Assembly (NCBI RefSeq): GCF_000315795.1
Contig: NZ_ANHY01000012.1
Coordinates: 62,001-126,000 of the forward strand
From: Caenispirillum salinarum AK4
GTDB lineage: Bacteria; Pseudomonadota; Alphaproteobacteria; Rhodospirillales; Rhodospirillaceae
Direction of reading: 5' to 3'
DNA: 64,000 nucleotides
Both the position numbers and the translations under genes were made by a program. This document shows, piece by piece, positions 1 to 8,727 of this stretch (the first letter of the stretch is position 1; every line of letters starts with the position of its first letter). The notes beneath the pieces were generated by a model. That model had not been told where the DNA came from. It saw nothing but the letters and a program-made list of their open reading frames with translations, and did no database searches.

Positions 1-945
1 TCCGTCGTAGGGGTTGGAGGTGTTCATGCCCGTCTCGGTCATGCCGTACCGTTCCAGGATGCGGTGGCCGGTGCGGGCCTCGAAGGCGCGGAACGTCTCT
101 TCCAGCAGCGGCGCCGAGCCCGAGACGAACAGCCGCATGTGTCCGGCGACGTCGCGGGTGAAGCCGTCCTCGGCCAGCAGGCGGACGTAGAAGGTGGGCA
201 CGCCCATCATCGCGGTCGCCCGGGGCAGGGCGCCGATCACGGCGGTGGGGTCGAAGCGCGCCTGGAAGATCATGGACGCGCCGCTCGCCAGCACGGTGTT
301 GATGGCGACGAACAGGCCGTGGATGTGGAAGATGGGCAGGGCGTGCAGCAACACGTCGTCGGGCGTGAACCGCCACGCGTCCGCCAGCGCCTCGGCGTTG
401 GACTGCAACCCCCGGCGGGTGAGCATAGCCCCCTTGGACCGCCCCGTGGTGCCTGAGGTGTAAAGGATTGCCGCAAGGTCGTCCTCGGCCACCTTTTCGT
501 CGGCAAAGGCACCGGCGTCGGCGTTGCCGACAGCGTCCAGCAGGCTGCCTTCCCCGGTTCCGAGCGTGAAGACGTTGGGCACGCCCAGGCGCCGGCACAG
601 GTCGGCGATGTCGCCTTCGTCCTTGGGTCGGCAGACCATGGCGACGGGCTCGGCGTCGCTTAGGAAATATTCCAGTTCCGAGAGCGTGTAGGCCGTGTTC
701 AGCGGCAGGTAGACGGCGCCAACTCGCTGGCAGGCGAGGTACAATAACACCGCCTCCGGCGTCTTTTCCACCTGCACCGCCACGCGGTCGCCCTTCTTCA
801 CTCCCGCCGCGGTCAGCGCGGCGCCGAAGGCGGCGGTGAAGCCGTCCAGGTCGCCGTAGGTGACCGTGCGGCCGTCGTCGGTGTGCATCAGGGGGCGGGC
901 CGGATCGCTCCAGCCGGCGCGGAAGTGCTGGTAGAGGTTGGTCAT
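1..945 (-). CDS. matB: malonyl-CoA synthetase (MatB), C-terminus cut by window edge
   Basis: An AMP-forming acyl-CoA ligase that would activate malonate to malonyl-CoA in the cytoplasm. 315 residues are present; the family is about 500 long, so the C-terminal lid domain lies off the left edge. The ATP-binding P-loop (YTSGTTGRSKGAM, about residue 160) and the adenylation motif ERYGMTE near the window edge are visible. The start ATG overlaps the TGA of the GntR gene (ATGA), so the two should be translationally coupled. The substrate is inferred from the context: a divergent TRAP transporter and malonyl-CoA decarboxylase. Another short dicarboxylate is possible but less likely. Confidence 0.85.
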   Translation of the reverse strand, partial: MTNLYQHFRAGWSDPARPLMHTDDGRTVTYGDLDGFTAAFGAALTAAGVKKGDRVAVQVEKTPEAVLLYLACQRVGAVYLPLNTAYTLSELEYFLSDAEPVAMVCRPKDEGDIADLCRRLGVPNVFTLGTGEGSLLDAVGNADAGAFADEKVAEDDLAAILYTSGTTGRSKGAMLTRRGLQSNAEALADAWRFTPDDVLLHALPIFHIHGLFVAINTVLASGASMIFQARFDPTAVIGALPRATAMMGVPTFYVRLLAEDGFTRDVAGHMRLFVSGSAPLLEETFRAFEARTGHRILERYGMTETGMNTSNPYDG

Positions 946-1619
946 GCCGTTCTCCTTCTGGCGGCGCGGCGGGCCGTTGCAAGCATGTCCGCCACGCCGT
1001 CGCCCTGCACGTTGACGTGCCGGCGCATGATCGTTTCCGCCGCCTCGGCCTGCCCCTTGATGATGGCCTGCACGATGTCCCAGTGCTCGTCGTAGGAGTT
1101 GGCGACGCGCGGACCCAGGTGAAGCTGGTTGCGGCGGTAGTAGGCGAGGCGGTTGCGCATGCGGCGCGTCTCGGCGGCCAGGTACGGGTTGTGGGCGCCT
1201 TCGTAGATGGCCTCGTGGAAGGCGACGTTGCGGTCGTAATAGAGGTCGGGATCGGCCATGGCGTCGTCGCGCCCGCAGTCCTCGTGCAGTTCGATCAGCC
1301 GTTCGTGTTCGTCGCGGCTCATGCGGCGGGCGGCGAGCTGGGCGCACAGGCCTTCCAGCGAGGCCATCACCACGAATCGGTCGATCAGGTCCTCGGCGTC
1401 CAGCTTGATGACGGCCGCACCGACGCGCGGGCGGATGCGGACGAACCCCAGGACCGACAGCTTGTGCAGCGCCTCGCGCACCGGCGTGCGAGAGACGCCG
1501 AAGCGCTCCGCCAACTCGCGCTCGTCCAGGCGCTCGCCAGGCCCCAGCCGGCCCCGGCCGATGGCGTTCTCCAGCATCTCGAGCACCCGCTGCGACTGGG
1601 TCTGCTCGTCCTCTGCCAT
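942..1619 (-). CDS. matR: GntR/FCD regulator of malonate genes (MatR-like)
   Basis: 225-residue repressor-type protein. The N-terminal winged helix has the GntR signature LAERFGVSRTPVREALHKL (about residues 30-48). The C-terminal FCD effector domain keeps metal-ligand histidines in RNVAFHEAIYEGAHNPYL, SYDEHWDIV and MRRHVNV. An in-frame reading extends 46 codons upstream, but ATG 1619 is chosen because GGGAGAGAGGG sits directly before it and the FadR-type fold begins there. It is transcribed away from the TRAP operon and shares its intergenic region, so it probably controls both arms. The effector (malonate or malonyl-CoA) is inferred. Confidence 0.85.
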   Translation of the reverse strand: MAEDEQTQSQRVLEMLENAIGRGRLGPGERLDERELAERFGVSRTPVREALHKLSVLGFVRIRPRVGAAVIKLDAEDLIDRFVVMASLEGLCAQLAARRMSRDEHERLIELHEDCGRDDAMADPDLYYDRNVAFHEAIYEGAHNPYLAAETRRMRNRLAYYRRNQLHLGPRVANSYDEHWDIVQAIIKGQAEAAETIMRRHVNVQGDGVADMLATARRAARRRTA

Positions 1620-1655
1620 GCCCTCTCTCCCTTCTGTCGCCCCTGCGTCACATTC

Positions 1656-1724
1656 TGGTATGCCACAGAGCATCACTGGCGCACAATATTCTTTACAAGG
1701 CTTGTCGGGCTTGTCACGCTTGAT
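1656..1724. promoter_or_regulatory. candidate MatR operator region
   Basis: In the 156-bp gap between matR and the TRAP operon there is a near-palindrome TGGTATGCCA (1656-1665), a palindrome ACAAGGCTTGT (1695-1705), and three head-to-tail 9-bp units starting GCTTG (1700, 1709, 1718: GCTTGTC, GCTTGTC, GCTTGAT). The placement suits a divergent operator/promoter. That MatR binds here is inference. Confidence 0.4.
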
Positions 1725-1775
1725 GTTGCCGAGCGCGGACCAACCGCGCCGCAACAATGACTAGGGAGCACGTCC

Positions 1776-2768
1776 ATGCGAAAGAATCTTACCGCGGCGG
1801 CCGCCGCCGCGCTCGTCGTGGGGATGTCGGGTGCCGCCGCCGCCGAGACCCTTCGGGCCTCTCACCAGTGGCCGGGCGGCACCGGCGACATGCGCGACGA
1901 AATGGTCCAGATCATCGCCAAGGAGATGGAGAAGTCCGACACCGGCGTAACGGTCCGTGTGTATCCCGGCGAATCGCTGGTGAAGGCGAAGGAGCAGTGG
2001 GGCGCCCTGACCGGCGGCCAGATCGACATCTCTGCCTTCCCGCTGGCCTACGCCGCGGGCCGCCATCCCGAGTTCAACGCCACCCTGATGCCGGCGCTGG
2101 TGAAAAGCCACGAGCACGCCAAGCGCCTGAACGACTCCGAGTTCATGCAGGACATCAAGGACATCATGAACGAGGCCGGCGTCATGGTGCTGGCCGACAC
2201 CTGGCTGGCGGGCGGCTTCGTCGGCAAGGAGGGGTGCATCGTCGAGCCCGCCGACGTGAAGGGCAAGTCCACCCGCGCCGCCGGGTCCTCGTTCGAGGAG
2301 ATGCTGGCCGAGGCCGGGGCTTCCATCGCCTCCATGCCGTCGTCGGAAATCTACACGGCCATGCAGACGGGTGTGCTGGATGCCGCCAACACCAGCTCGG
2401 AAAGCTTCGTCTCCTACCGCATCTATGAACAGGTGGAGTGCCTGACCCCGCCGGGCGACACCGCGCTCTGGTTCATGTACGAGCCCATCGTCATGTCCAA
2501 GGAGTCCTTCGAGAGCCTGTCGCCCGAGGCGCAGGAGGCGATCAAGGCCGCCGGCGACAAGGCCGAGGAATACGCCGCCCAGGCGGCGAAGGACGCCGAC
2601 GAGAACATGGTGAAGGTCTTCAAGGAAAACGACGTCGAGATCGCCACCATGACGCCGGAGCAGTTCCAGGCATGGCGCGACATCGCAGCCAAGAGTTCCT
2701 ACAAGAACTTCGCCGAGTCCGTGCCCAACGGGCAGGAACTGATCGACAAGGCGCTGTCCGTCGACTGA
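1776..2768 (+). CDS. TRAP transporter solute-binding protein (DctP family), probable malonate binding
   Basis: 330-residue periplasmic binding protein with a clear Sec signal peptide (MRKNLTAAAAAALVVGM..., cleavage near residue 23 before ETLRASHQW). The mature protein has DctP-family features such as AYAAGRHPEFN and MQTGVLDAAN. It would capture the dicarboxylate and deliver it to the DctQM membrane proteins. AGGGAG precedes the ATG by 7 nt. It opens a four-gene operon ending in malonyl-CoA decarboxylase. It corresponds functionally to MatP of rhizobial MatPQM; malonate specificity is inferred from that context. Confidence 0.85.
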   Translation: MRKNLTAAAAAALVVGMSGAAAAETLRASHQWPGGTGDMRDEMVQIIAKEMEKSDTGVTVRVYPGESLVKAKEQWGALTGGQIDISAFPLAYAAGRHPEFNATLMPALVKSHEHAKRLNDSEFMQDIKDIMNEAGVMVLADTWLAGGFVGKEGCIVEPADVKGKSTRAAGSSFEEMLAEAGASIASMPSSEIYTAMQTGVLDAANTSSESFVSYRIYEQVECLTPPGDTALWFMYEPIVMSKESFESLSPEAQEAIKAAGDKAEEYAAQAAKDADENMVKVFKENDVEIATMTPEQFQAWRDIAAKSSYKNFAESVPNGQELIDKALSVD

Positions 2769-2852
2769 CGACGCTCCGCCCTTCGTCGACCGGCCGCCGG
2801 GCATCGTTCCCTCCCGCCCGGCGGCCGGACCCTTCCTGTCCGGGAGCCTTCC

Positions 2853-3407
2853 ATGAGTGCCTTCATCAAGGGCGTCTCCGCCGTCTCGCGCGTCACCGGC
2901 ATGGCCGCCGCGGCCATGATCCTGGTCGCCACGCTGGTGGTCTGCCACATGGTGTTCGTCCGCTATGTGCTGAACCAGTCCACGATCTGGCAGACGGAGC
3001 TTGCCGCATACCTGCTGATCGCCGCGGTCTTCGTCGGCAGCCCGTACGTGCTGATGACGCGGGGCCACGTTTATGTCGACCTGCTGCCGCTGTGGTCCAA
3101 GCCGCGCACGCGCATGGTGCTGGCGGTGGTGTCGTTCGTGGTGTCGTTCCTGTTCTGCGTCCTGATTGCCTGGAAATCGTGGATTTTCTGGCACGAGGCC
3201 TGGGTGAAGGACTGGACCACCGACACCGTCTGGGGCCCCAGACTGTGGGCGGTCTACCTGTCCATGCCGGTGGGCCTGACGCTTCTAAGCCTGCAACTGA
3301 TCGCCGAAATGCTGGCCGTCCTGACCGGACGCGAGCCGCCGTTCGGTATCGAGGATCACGAGAGCCTGAAGATCGGTCTCGCCGAAGAGGATGTCGTCGG
3401 CAAATGA
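2853..3407 (+). CDS. TRAP transporter small permease (DctQ family)
   Basis: 184-residue inner-membrane protein with four predicted helices, including AAAMILVATLVVCHMVFVRY and MVLAVVSFVVSFLFCVLIAW. This is the usual size and topology of DctQ subunits, which pair with the large permease in sodium-coupled TRAP transporters. Its TGA overlaps the ATG of the large permease by ATGA. The 84-bp gap after the binding-protein gene shows no convincing terminator. Confidence 0.87.
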   Translation: MSAFIKGVSAVSRVTGMAAAAMILVATLVVCHMVFVRYVLNQSTIWQTELAAYLLIAAVFVGSPYVLMTRGHVYVDLLPLWSKPRTRMVLAVVSFVVSFLFCVLIAWKSWIFWHEAWVKDWTTDTVWGPRLWAVYLSMPVGLTLLSLQLIAEMLAVLTGREPPFGIEDHESLKIGLAEEDVVGK

Positions 3408-4720
3408 GCGAACTCACCCTGGGACTGATCGTCCTTGTCGTCACCATCGGCCTGCTCATGGTCGGTGTCCCCGTGGCCTTCGCGCTGGGCGGCGTCGCCG
3501 TCGGCTTCCTCGTGGTGTTCGAGGGCTTCGGGATGCTGGACTTCGTGGCCGAGTCCCTGTTCGGTTACCTGAACAGCTTCGGCCTGCTGGCCATTCCCAT
3601 GTTCATCCTGATGGGCGCGGCGGTCGCGTCCTCGCGCGCCGGCGGCGATCTGTACGAGGCGCTGGACCGCTGGCTCTATCGCGTGCCGGGCGGGCTGGTG
3701 ATCTCCAACCTGGGCGCCTGCGCCATTTTCTCCGCCCTGTCGGGCTCCTCGCCCGCGACCTGCGCGGCGATTGGCAAGATGGGCATCCCCGAGATGCGCA
3801 AGCGCGGCTATCCGGCGTCTCTCGCTACCGGCTCCATCGCCGCCGGCGGAACGCTGGGCATCCTGATCCCGCCGTCGGTGACCATGATCCTGTATGGCAT
3901 CGCCACCGAAAGCTCCATCGGGCGCCTGTTCCTGGCGGGCCTCGGGCCCGGCCTGATGCTGGTGCTGCTGTTCATCGCCTGGTCGCTGTTCGACGCCTGG
4001 CGCCAGGGCTACAAGCTGACCGGCGCCGACCGGGTGTTCACCTGGAAGGAGAAATTCACCGCGCTGCCCAAGGTGCTGCCCTTCCTGGCGATCGTGATCG
4101 CGGTGCTGTTCGTCTTGTACGGCGGCGTCGCCACGCCGTCCGAAGCCGCCGGCGTCGGCGCGCTGCTGTGCCTGCTGATGGCGATCATCATCTACCGGAT
4201 GTGGAAGGGCGTGGAGCTGTGGGAGGTGCTGCGGGCGACCATGCGCGAGTCGGTGATGATCCTGCTCATCATCGGCACGGCGGAACTGTTCGCCTACATG
4301 CTGTCGCTGCTGTTCATCACGCAGTCGCTGGCCGCCTGGATCGCCGACCTGGAGGTCAATCGCTGGGTGCTGATGGCCTGCATCAACGTCTTCCTGCTGA
4401 TCGCCGGGTTCTTCATCCCGCCGGCCGGTGTGATCCTCATGGCCATGCCCGTGCTTCTGCCCATCATCGTCAGCGCCGGCTTCGACTCCATCTGGTTCGC
4501 CGCCGTCCTGACCATCAACATGGAGATCGGCCTCATCACGCCGCCGGTCGGCCTGAACCTCTACGTCATCAATGGCATCGCGCCCGACGTGAACCTTGGA
4601 ACGATCCTGCGCGGCTCCATCCCCTATGTGGGCTGCATGGTGCTGGGCATCGTGCTGCTGTGCTTCTTCCCCGAGATCGCCACCTTCCTGCCGGACCTCG
4701 TCTTCGGGGAGCAGATCTGA
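3404..4720 (+). CDS. TRAP transporter large permease (DctM family)
   Basis: 438-residue hydrophobic protein of about 12 membrane helices, full length for DctM. Recognisable stretches are LSGSSPATCAAIGKMGIPEM, IAAGGTLGILIPPSV and MEIGLITPPVGLNLYVING. The ATG at 3404 overlaps the DctQ stop. A much longer open frame runs upstream through the preceding genes, but that part is a shadow. It forms the transport channel and uses the ion gradient for uptake. The stop shares one base with the next start (TGATG), so the decarboxylase is tightly coupled to uptake. Confidence 0.9.
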   Translation: MSELTLGLIVLVVTIGLLMVGVPVAFALGGVAVGFLVVFEGFGMLDFVAESLFGYLNSFGLLAIPMFILMGAAVASSRAGGDLYEALDRWLYRVPGGLVISNLGACAIFSALSGSSPATCAAIGKMGIPEMRKRGYPASLATGSIAAGGTLGILIPPSVTMILYGIATESSIGRLFLAGLGPGLMLVLLFIAWSLFDAWRQGYKLTGADRVFTWKEKFTALPKVLPFLAIVIAVLFVLYGGVATPSEAAGVGALLCLLMAIIIYRMWKGVELWEVLRATMRESVMILLIIGTAELFAYMLSLLFITQSLAAWIADLEVNRWVLMACINVFLLIAGFFIPPAGVILMAMPVLLPIIVSAGFDSIWFAAVLTINMEIGLITPPVGLNLYVINGIAPDVNLGTILRGSIPYVGCMVLGIVLLCFFPEIATFLPDLVFGEQI

Positions 4721-6096
4721 TGCTGGACCTGGGCGCCGTTTGGCGCGACATCGCAAAGAAGGCGCGGCTCGGCCGCAGCGTGGTGGAGCGCGACCTTGAA
4801 AAGGGCGGGGCCGAGGTGCTGCGCCAGCGGGTGGAGGAATGCGTCTCGGGCATCGGCGGCGCCGTCACCGCGCGCGCCCGCGCCGCCGAGATCGGCCGGC
4901 TGTACCTGCAGCTTTCACCCGAAGGACGGCGGCGGTTCCTGGTCATGCTGTCGTGTGACTTCGGCATCGACCGCGACGCCTTCCGCAAGGCCGTCGAGGC
5001 GTGGGAGGGCGCCTCTGACTTCAAGGCGTCCGCCGAGGCCGAGAAGGGCGTCAAGCAGGTGCTGGACACCAAGCGGGTCAAGCTGCTGCGCCAGATGACC
5101 AGCCTGCCCGACGGCTTCAAGTTCCTGGTGGACCTGCGCGCCGACCTGCTGACCATGCTGGACAAGGAACCGGCACTTCTGCCGCTGGAGCAGGACTTCC
5201 AGGGCCTGCTGACGTCGTGGTTCGACATCGGCTTCATGAGCATGGAGCAGATCACCTGGCGCTCGCCCGCGCACATCCTGGAAAAGCTGATGGGCTACGA
5301 GGCCGTGCACGAGATCCGGTCGTGGACGGATCTGAAGAACCGGCTGGAGTCCGACCGCCGCTGCTTCGCCTTCTTCCACCCGCGCATGCCCGACGAGCCG
5401 TTGATCTTCGTTCAGGTCGCCTTGGTCAAGGGGCTGGCCGGCAACGTCCAGGCGCTGCTGGACGAAAAGGCGCCGGAGGGCGACCCGGAGAAGGCCGACA
5501 CGGCCATCTTCTATTCCATTTCCTCCACCCAGCCGGGCCTGCGCGGCATTTCGCTCGGGGACTTCCTCATCAAGCGGGTGGTGGACCATCTGCGGCGCGA
5601 GCTGCCCAACATCACCACGTTCTCGACCCTGTCGCCGGTGCCTGGCTTCCGCCGCTGGCTGGAAAAGACCATGGCGGCCGGCGACCCGGACCTGCTGACC
5701 GACGACGAACACGGCAAGGTGCGCGGCCTGCGCCCCAAGGAGGGCGCCAAGGGGTCCTTCAAGGGCATTCTGGAGACGGGAAGCTGGCGCGAGAACCCCG
5801 ACCAGGAGGCGGTCATCAAGAAGCCTCTCAGCCGTCTCTGTGCCCGCTATCTGGTGGAGGAAAAGCGAAAGGGCGACCGGCCGCTGGACCCGGTGGCGCG
5901 GTTCCACCTCAACAACGGGGCCAGGCTTGAGCGCATAAACTGGCTGGCCGACACCTCGGACCGGGGGATGACGCAGTCCTACGGCATCATGGTGAACTAC
6001 CTCTACAACCTGCCGGACATCGAGAAGAACCACGAGGCCTACAACGGCGGTCAGGTGGTGACCTCAAGTGCCGTGCGCGGGTTGTTGAAACGCTGA
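4720..6096 (+). CDS. matA: malonyl-CoA decarboxylase (MatA/MCD)
   Basis: 458 residues, the usual size of bacterial MatA. It releases CO2 from malonyl-CoA to give acetyl-CoA and completes the path begun by MatB. The N-terminal half is helical; the C-terminal catalytic half resembles GNAT folds, with the active-site serine region FSTLSPVPGFRRWL (about residue 300) and the histidine motif ARFHLNNGA (about residue 396), followed by the conserved DRGMTQSYGIMVNYLY. The ATG overlaps the TRAP permease stop, so the upstream extension of this frame is not coding. Together with matB, matR and the TRAP genes it makes a complete malonate-use module. Confidence 0.93.
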   Translation: MLDLGAVWRDIAKKARLGRSVVERDLEKGGAEVLRQRVEECVSGIGGAVTARARAAEIGRLYLQLSPEGRRRFLVMLSCDFGIDRDAFRKAVEAWEGASDFKASAEAEKGVKQVLDTKRVKLLRQMTSLPDGFKFLVDLRADLLTMLDKEPALLPLEQDFQGLLTSWFDIGFMSMEQITWRSPAHILEKLMGYEAVHEIRSWTDLKNRLESDRRCFAFFHPRMPDEPLIFVQVALVKGLAGNVQALLDEKAPEGDPEKADTAIFYSISSTQPGLRGISLGDFLIKRVVDHLRRELPNITTFSTLSPVPGFRRWLEKTMAAGDPDLLTDDEHGKVRGLRPKEGAKGSFKGILETGSWRENPDQEAVIKKPLSRLCARYLVEEKRKGDRPLDPVARFHLNNGARLERINWLADTSDRGMTQSYGIMVNYLYNLPDIEKNHEAYNGGQVVTSSAVRGLLKR

Positions 6097-6106
6097 CGGC
6101 CGCGCC

Positions 6107-6730
6107 ATGCTCACCATCTGGGGCCGCGCCAATTCGTTGAACGTGCAGAAGGTGCTCTGGACCTGCGCGGAGCTGGACCTGCCGTTCCAGCGCATCGACG
6201 CCGGCGGGGCATTCGGCGGTACGGACACGGCCGGGTACCGCGTCATGAACCCTTCGGGAATGGTGCCGACCCTGAAGGACGGCGACGTGGTGGTCTGGGA
6301 GTCCAACGTCATCGTCCGCTACCTTTGCGCGACGTACAGCGCGGGCGGCCTGTGCCCGGTGGAGGCGCCGGCGCGGTTCGGGCAGGAAGCCTGGATGGAC
6401 TGGCAGACGGCGGGCCTGTGGAAGGATTTCCGCCCCCTGTTCATCGGCCTTGTCCGCACGCCGCCGCCGGACCGCGACGCCGCCGCCCTGGCCCGGGCGG
6501 AGGAGGCGACGGCGCGCGGATTCGCATTGCTGGACGAAGCTTTGCGCCATCGCCCGTTCCTGGGCGGCGCGGCGCTGGGCATGGCCGATATTCCGGCGGG
6601 GGTAACGGCACATCGCTGGTTCGCCCTGCCGCTCGACCGCCGGCCCCGGCTGCCGGCGCTGGAAGACTGGTATGCGCGGCTGACGGAGCGTCCTGGGTTC
6701 CGGGAACACGTCATGACGCCGCTCTCCTGA
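6107..6730 (+). CDS. glutathione S-transferase family protein
   Basis: 207 residues, a normal GST length. An N-terminal thioredoxin-like domain (residues 1-80, with NPSGMVPTLKDGDVVVWESNVIVRYL carrying the cis-proline and the E-S glutathione-binding pair) is followed by a helical C-terminal domain. The catalytic residue is probably the Ser/Asn of ANSLNVQK. It starts 10 bp after malonyl-CoA decarboxylase and may be co-transcribed. No specific substrate is indicated. Confidence 0.85.
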   Translation: MLTIWGRANSLNVQKVLWTCAELDLPFQRIDAGGAFGGTDTAGYRVMNPSGMVPTLKDGDVVVWESNVIVRYLCATYSAGGLCPVEAPARFGQEAWMDWQTAGLWKDFRPLFIGLVRTPPPDRDAAALARAEEATARGFALLDEALRHRPFLGGAALGMADIPAGVTAHRWFALPLDRRPRLPALEDWYARLTERPGFREHVMTPLS

Positions 6731-6740
6731 TTGCTGGAGG

Positions 6741-7619
6741 ATGAAGGACATGCTTGGCATTCGGCATATCGTCGTCGGTGTCGACTCCGCCGAGACGGCG
6801 CGGGCACCGCTGAAGACCGCGTTCCTGATCGCGGCGGCCCAGAAGGCGCACGTTCAGGCCCTTCACGCGCGGCCGGAACCCGTGAACCTGCAGCACTTGC
6901 AGGACGCCGGGCTGGCGGGGACCACCGTGGAAGCCTTCCGGCGCGACGCCGCCAAGGCGGAAGAGGAGCAGGCACAGGCCGCCCGCGACCTCTTCAACCA
7001 GATGCGCGGCACCGCCGGCCTTGCGGAAGGCGAGGGGCCTCCGGGGCCGGAGGGCGCCTCCGCCCGCTTCGTCATCGCGTCCGGCGCCGCCGGCCAGGTG
7101 TTGGCGGCGCGGGCACGTACGGCCGATCTGGTGGTGCTTGGCCGTGGCCGCGGCCGGGCCGACCCGGCAGTCACCGGCTCCTTCCAGACCGTGCTGACGG
7201 CGGCGGCGCGGCCCGTTCTTCTGGCGCCCGAGGCACCGCCGGAAACGGTGGGGCGGCACGTCGTCGTCGGCTGGAACGACAGCCCCGAGGCCATGCGGGC
7301 GCTTTCCGCCGCGCTGCCCATCCTGGGGGCGGCGGAGAGCGTGACGGTCGTCCGCGTCGTCGATCCGGATACCGGTTCAGGCGGCGACACGGCCCCGGCG
7401 GAAGAGTTCATGGCCTGGCACGGGGTGCCGTGCAGGACCGCCCGCGTCGCCCGGCTGGACGGGGCGGGGGCGTCGCTTCTGCGAGCCTGCAAGGAGCACG
7501 ACGCCGACCTTCTCGTTATGGGCGGCTCCACCCACTCCCGCCTGCGGGAACTGGTCGTCGGTGGAGCCACCCGCCACGTTCTGCGCGGGGCGGGACTGCC
7601 GGTGCTGCTGGCGCATTGA
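6741..7619 (+). CDS. tandem universal stress protein (UspA family)
   Basis: 292 residues with two Usp domains. The second ends in the ATP-binding pattern GGSTHSRLRELVVGGATRHV, the G-x2-G-x9-G-S/T type; the first (about residues 1-150) is more divergent, with LGRGRGRADPAVTGSFQTVL. It would be a cytoplasmic nucleotide-binding stress factor. GGAGG sits before the ATG, 10 bp after the GST gene. A small role in metal, redox or energy stress is typical of the family, but nothing here narrows it. Confidence 0.85.
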   Translation: MKDMLGIRHIVVGVDSAETARAPLKTAFLIAAAQKAHVQALHARPEPVNLQHLQDAGLAGTTVEAFRRDAAKAEEEQAQAARDLFNQMRGTAGLAEGEGPPGPEGASARFVIASGAAGQVLAARARTADLVVLGRGRGRADPAVTGSFQTVLTAAARPVLLAPEAPPETVGRHVVVGWNDSPEAMRALSAALPILGAAESVTVVRVVDPDTGSGGDTAPAEEFMAWHGVPCRTARVARLDGAGASLLRACKEHDADLLVMGGSTHSRLRELVVGGATRHVLRGAGLPVLLAH

Positions 7620-7655
7620 CATCAGGAGCCGGGATGGGGCGACGTCGAGCCGCGC

Positions 7656-8633
7656 TCAACCGCCGTACCGGCCGCCTCCCGCGAGGAAATCGGCATATGT
7701 CGCCCGCAGTCCGTCTTCCAGCGGCGTCCTGGCGCGCCAACCGGCGCGGCGGAGCCGCGTGACGTCCAGCACCTTGCGCGGTGCACCGTCCGGGCGCTGC
7801 GGATCGAACACGATTTCTCCGCCGAATCCCACCACCGCCGCCACCTCGGCGGCAAAATGCGCGATGCTCATGTCTTGGCCGGTGCCGACGTTGAGAAGGT
7901 CTTCCGACGACCAGTGCTTCAGCGCGAACACGCAAGCATCGGCCAGATCGTCGACGTACAGGAACTCGCGCCGGGGCCGGCCCGTCCCCCAGACCACCGC
8001 CCGGGACCTGCCGTCAACCTTCGCCTCGTGAAAACGCCGGATCAGTGCAGCGGGCACATGCGACGTCAGCGGGTCGTAGTTGTCGCCGGGGCCATAGAGG
8101 TTGGTCGGCATGACGGCTATGAAGTCGCGCCCGTGCTGACGGCGGTAGGCCTGGCACATCTTGATACCGGCGATCTTGGCGACGGCGTACCACTGGTTGG
8201 TCGGCTCCAGCGCCCCGCTCAGCAGGGCGCCCTCGTCGATCGGCTGAGGCGCCAGCCGCGGGTAGACGCAGGACGAGCCAAGATAAAGCAGTTTGCGCAC
8301 GCCGCTGAGATGGGCGGCGTGGATGATGTTGGCGGAAATGCTCAGGTTCTGCTGGATGAAGTCCGCCGGATATGCAGCGTTGGCGTGAATGCCGCCCACC
8401 CTGGCGGCGGCGACGATCACCCCGTCGGGCCGGGCCTGCGCCATCCAGTCCTCCACGTCCGCCTGACGGCTGAGGTCCAGGGCGGGGCGGGGCGTCACAA
8501 GGACTTCGCAGTCTTCCTCGGCCAGCCGCCGCACGAGCGCGCGTCCGACCATGCCGCCGTGCCCGGCGACCCAGATGCGGCGGCCGTCGAGGGGGAAGGC
8601 CGCTTGCCGCGGCCCCGTATCGGACATGGACAT
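7656..8633 (-). CDS. fcl: GDP-L-fucose synthase
   Basis: 325-residue extended SDR enzyme: NADPH-dependent epimerase/reductase converting GDP-4-keto-6-deoxymannose to GDP-L-fucose in the cytoplasm. It has the Rossmann motif VAGHGGMVG, SSCVYP (active serine) and YAVAKIAG (Tyr-x3-Lys), plus the family stretch TNLYGPGDNYDP. ATG 8633 is preferred: AGGAG lies 10 nt upstream, whereas the next in-frame upstream ATG (8660) lacks a good site. The GDP-mannose dehydratase (gmd) that normally partners it is not adjacent or in this window, so its substrate must come from elsewhere. It may supply the exopolysaccharide locus 25 kb away. Confidence 0.9.
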   Translation of the reverse strand: MSMSDTGPRQAAFPLDGRRIWVAGHGGMVGRALVRRLAEEDCEVLVTPRPALDLSRQADVEDWMAQARPDGVIVAAARVGGIHANAAYPADFIQQNLSISANIIHAAHLSGVRKLLYLGSSCVYPRLAPQPIDEGALLSGALEPTNQWYAVAKIAGIKMCQAYRRQHGRDFIAVMPTNLYGPGDNYDPLTSHVPAALIRRFHEAKVDGRSRAVVWGTGRPRREFLYVDDLADACVFALKHWSSEDLLNVGTGQDMSIAHFAAEVAAVVGFGGEIVFDPQRPDGAPRKVLDVTRLRRAGWRARTPLEDGLRATYADFLAGGGRYGG

Positions 8634-8727
8634 GCTGCTGCGTCTCCTGGCTCCGGTCACGCTGCCAGGGCACCGACCGGGCGGCGTTCACATGCGGGCG
8701 GCCAGCGGTTGCGCGGATCACGCGGGC
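8634..8727. other. intergenic, no feature seen
   Basis: Start of a 673-bp gene-free stretch (8634-9306) between fcl and ttuC. This first part shows no gene, hairpin or repeat I can support. The remainder holds the half tRNA gene and the integrase remnant listed separately, and a direct repeat GCCATCTTGGT at about 8784 and 9101. Confidence 0.5.

Noticed and set aside
2438-4720. 760-residue reading ending with the TRAP large permease
   Set aside because: Residues before MSELTL overlap the binding protein and DctQ genes in another frame; ATG 3404 overlaps the DctQ stop.
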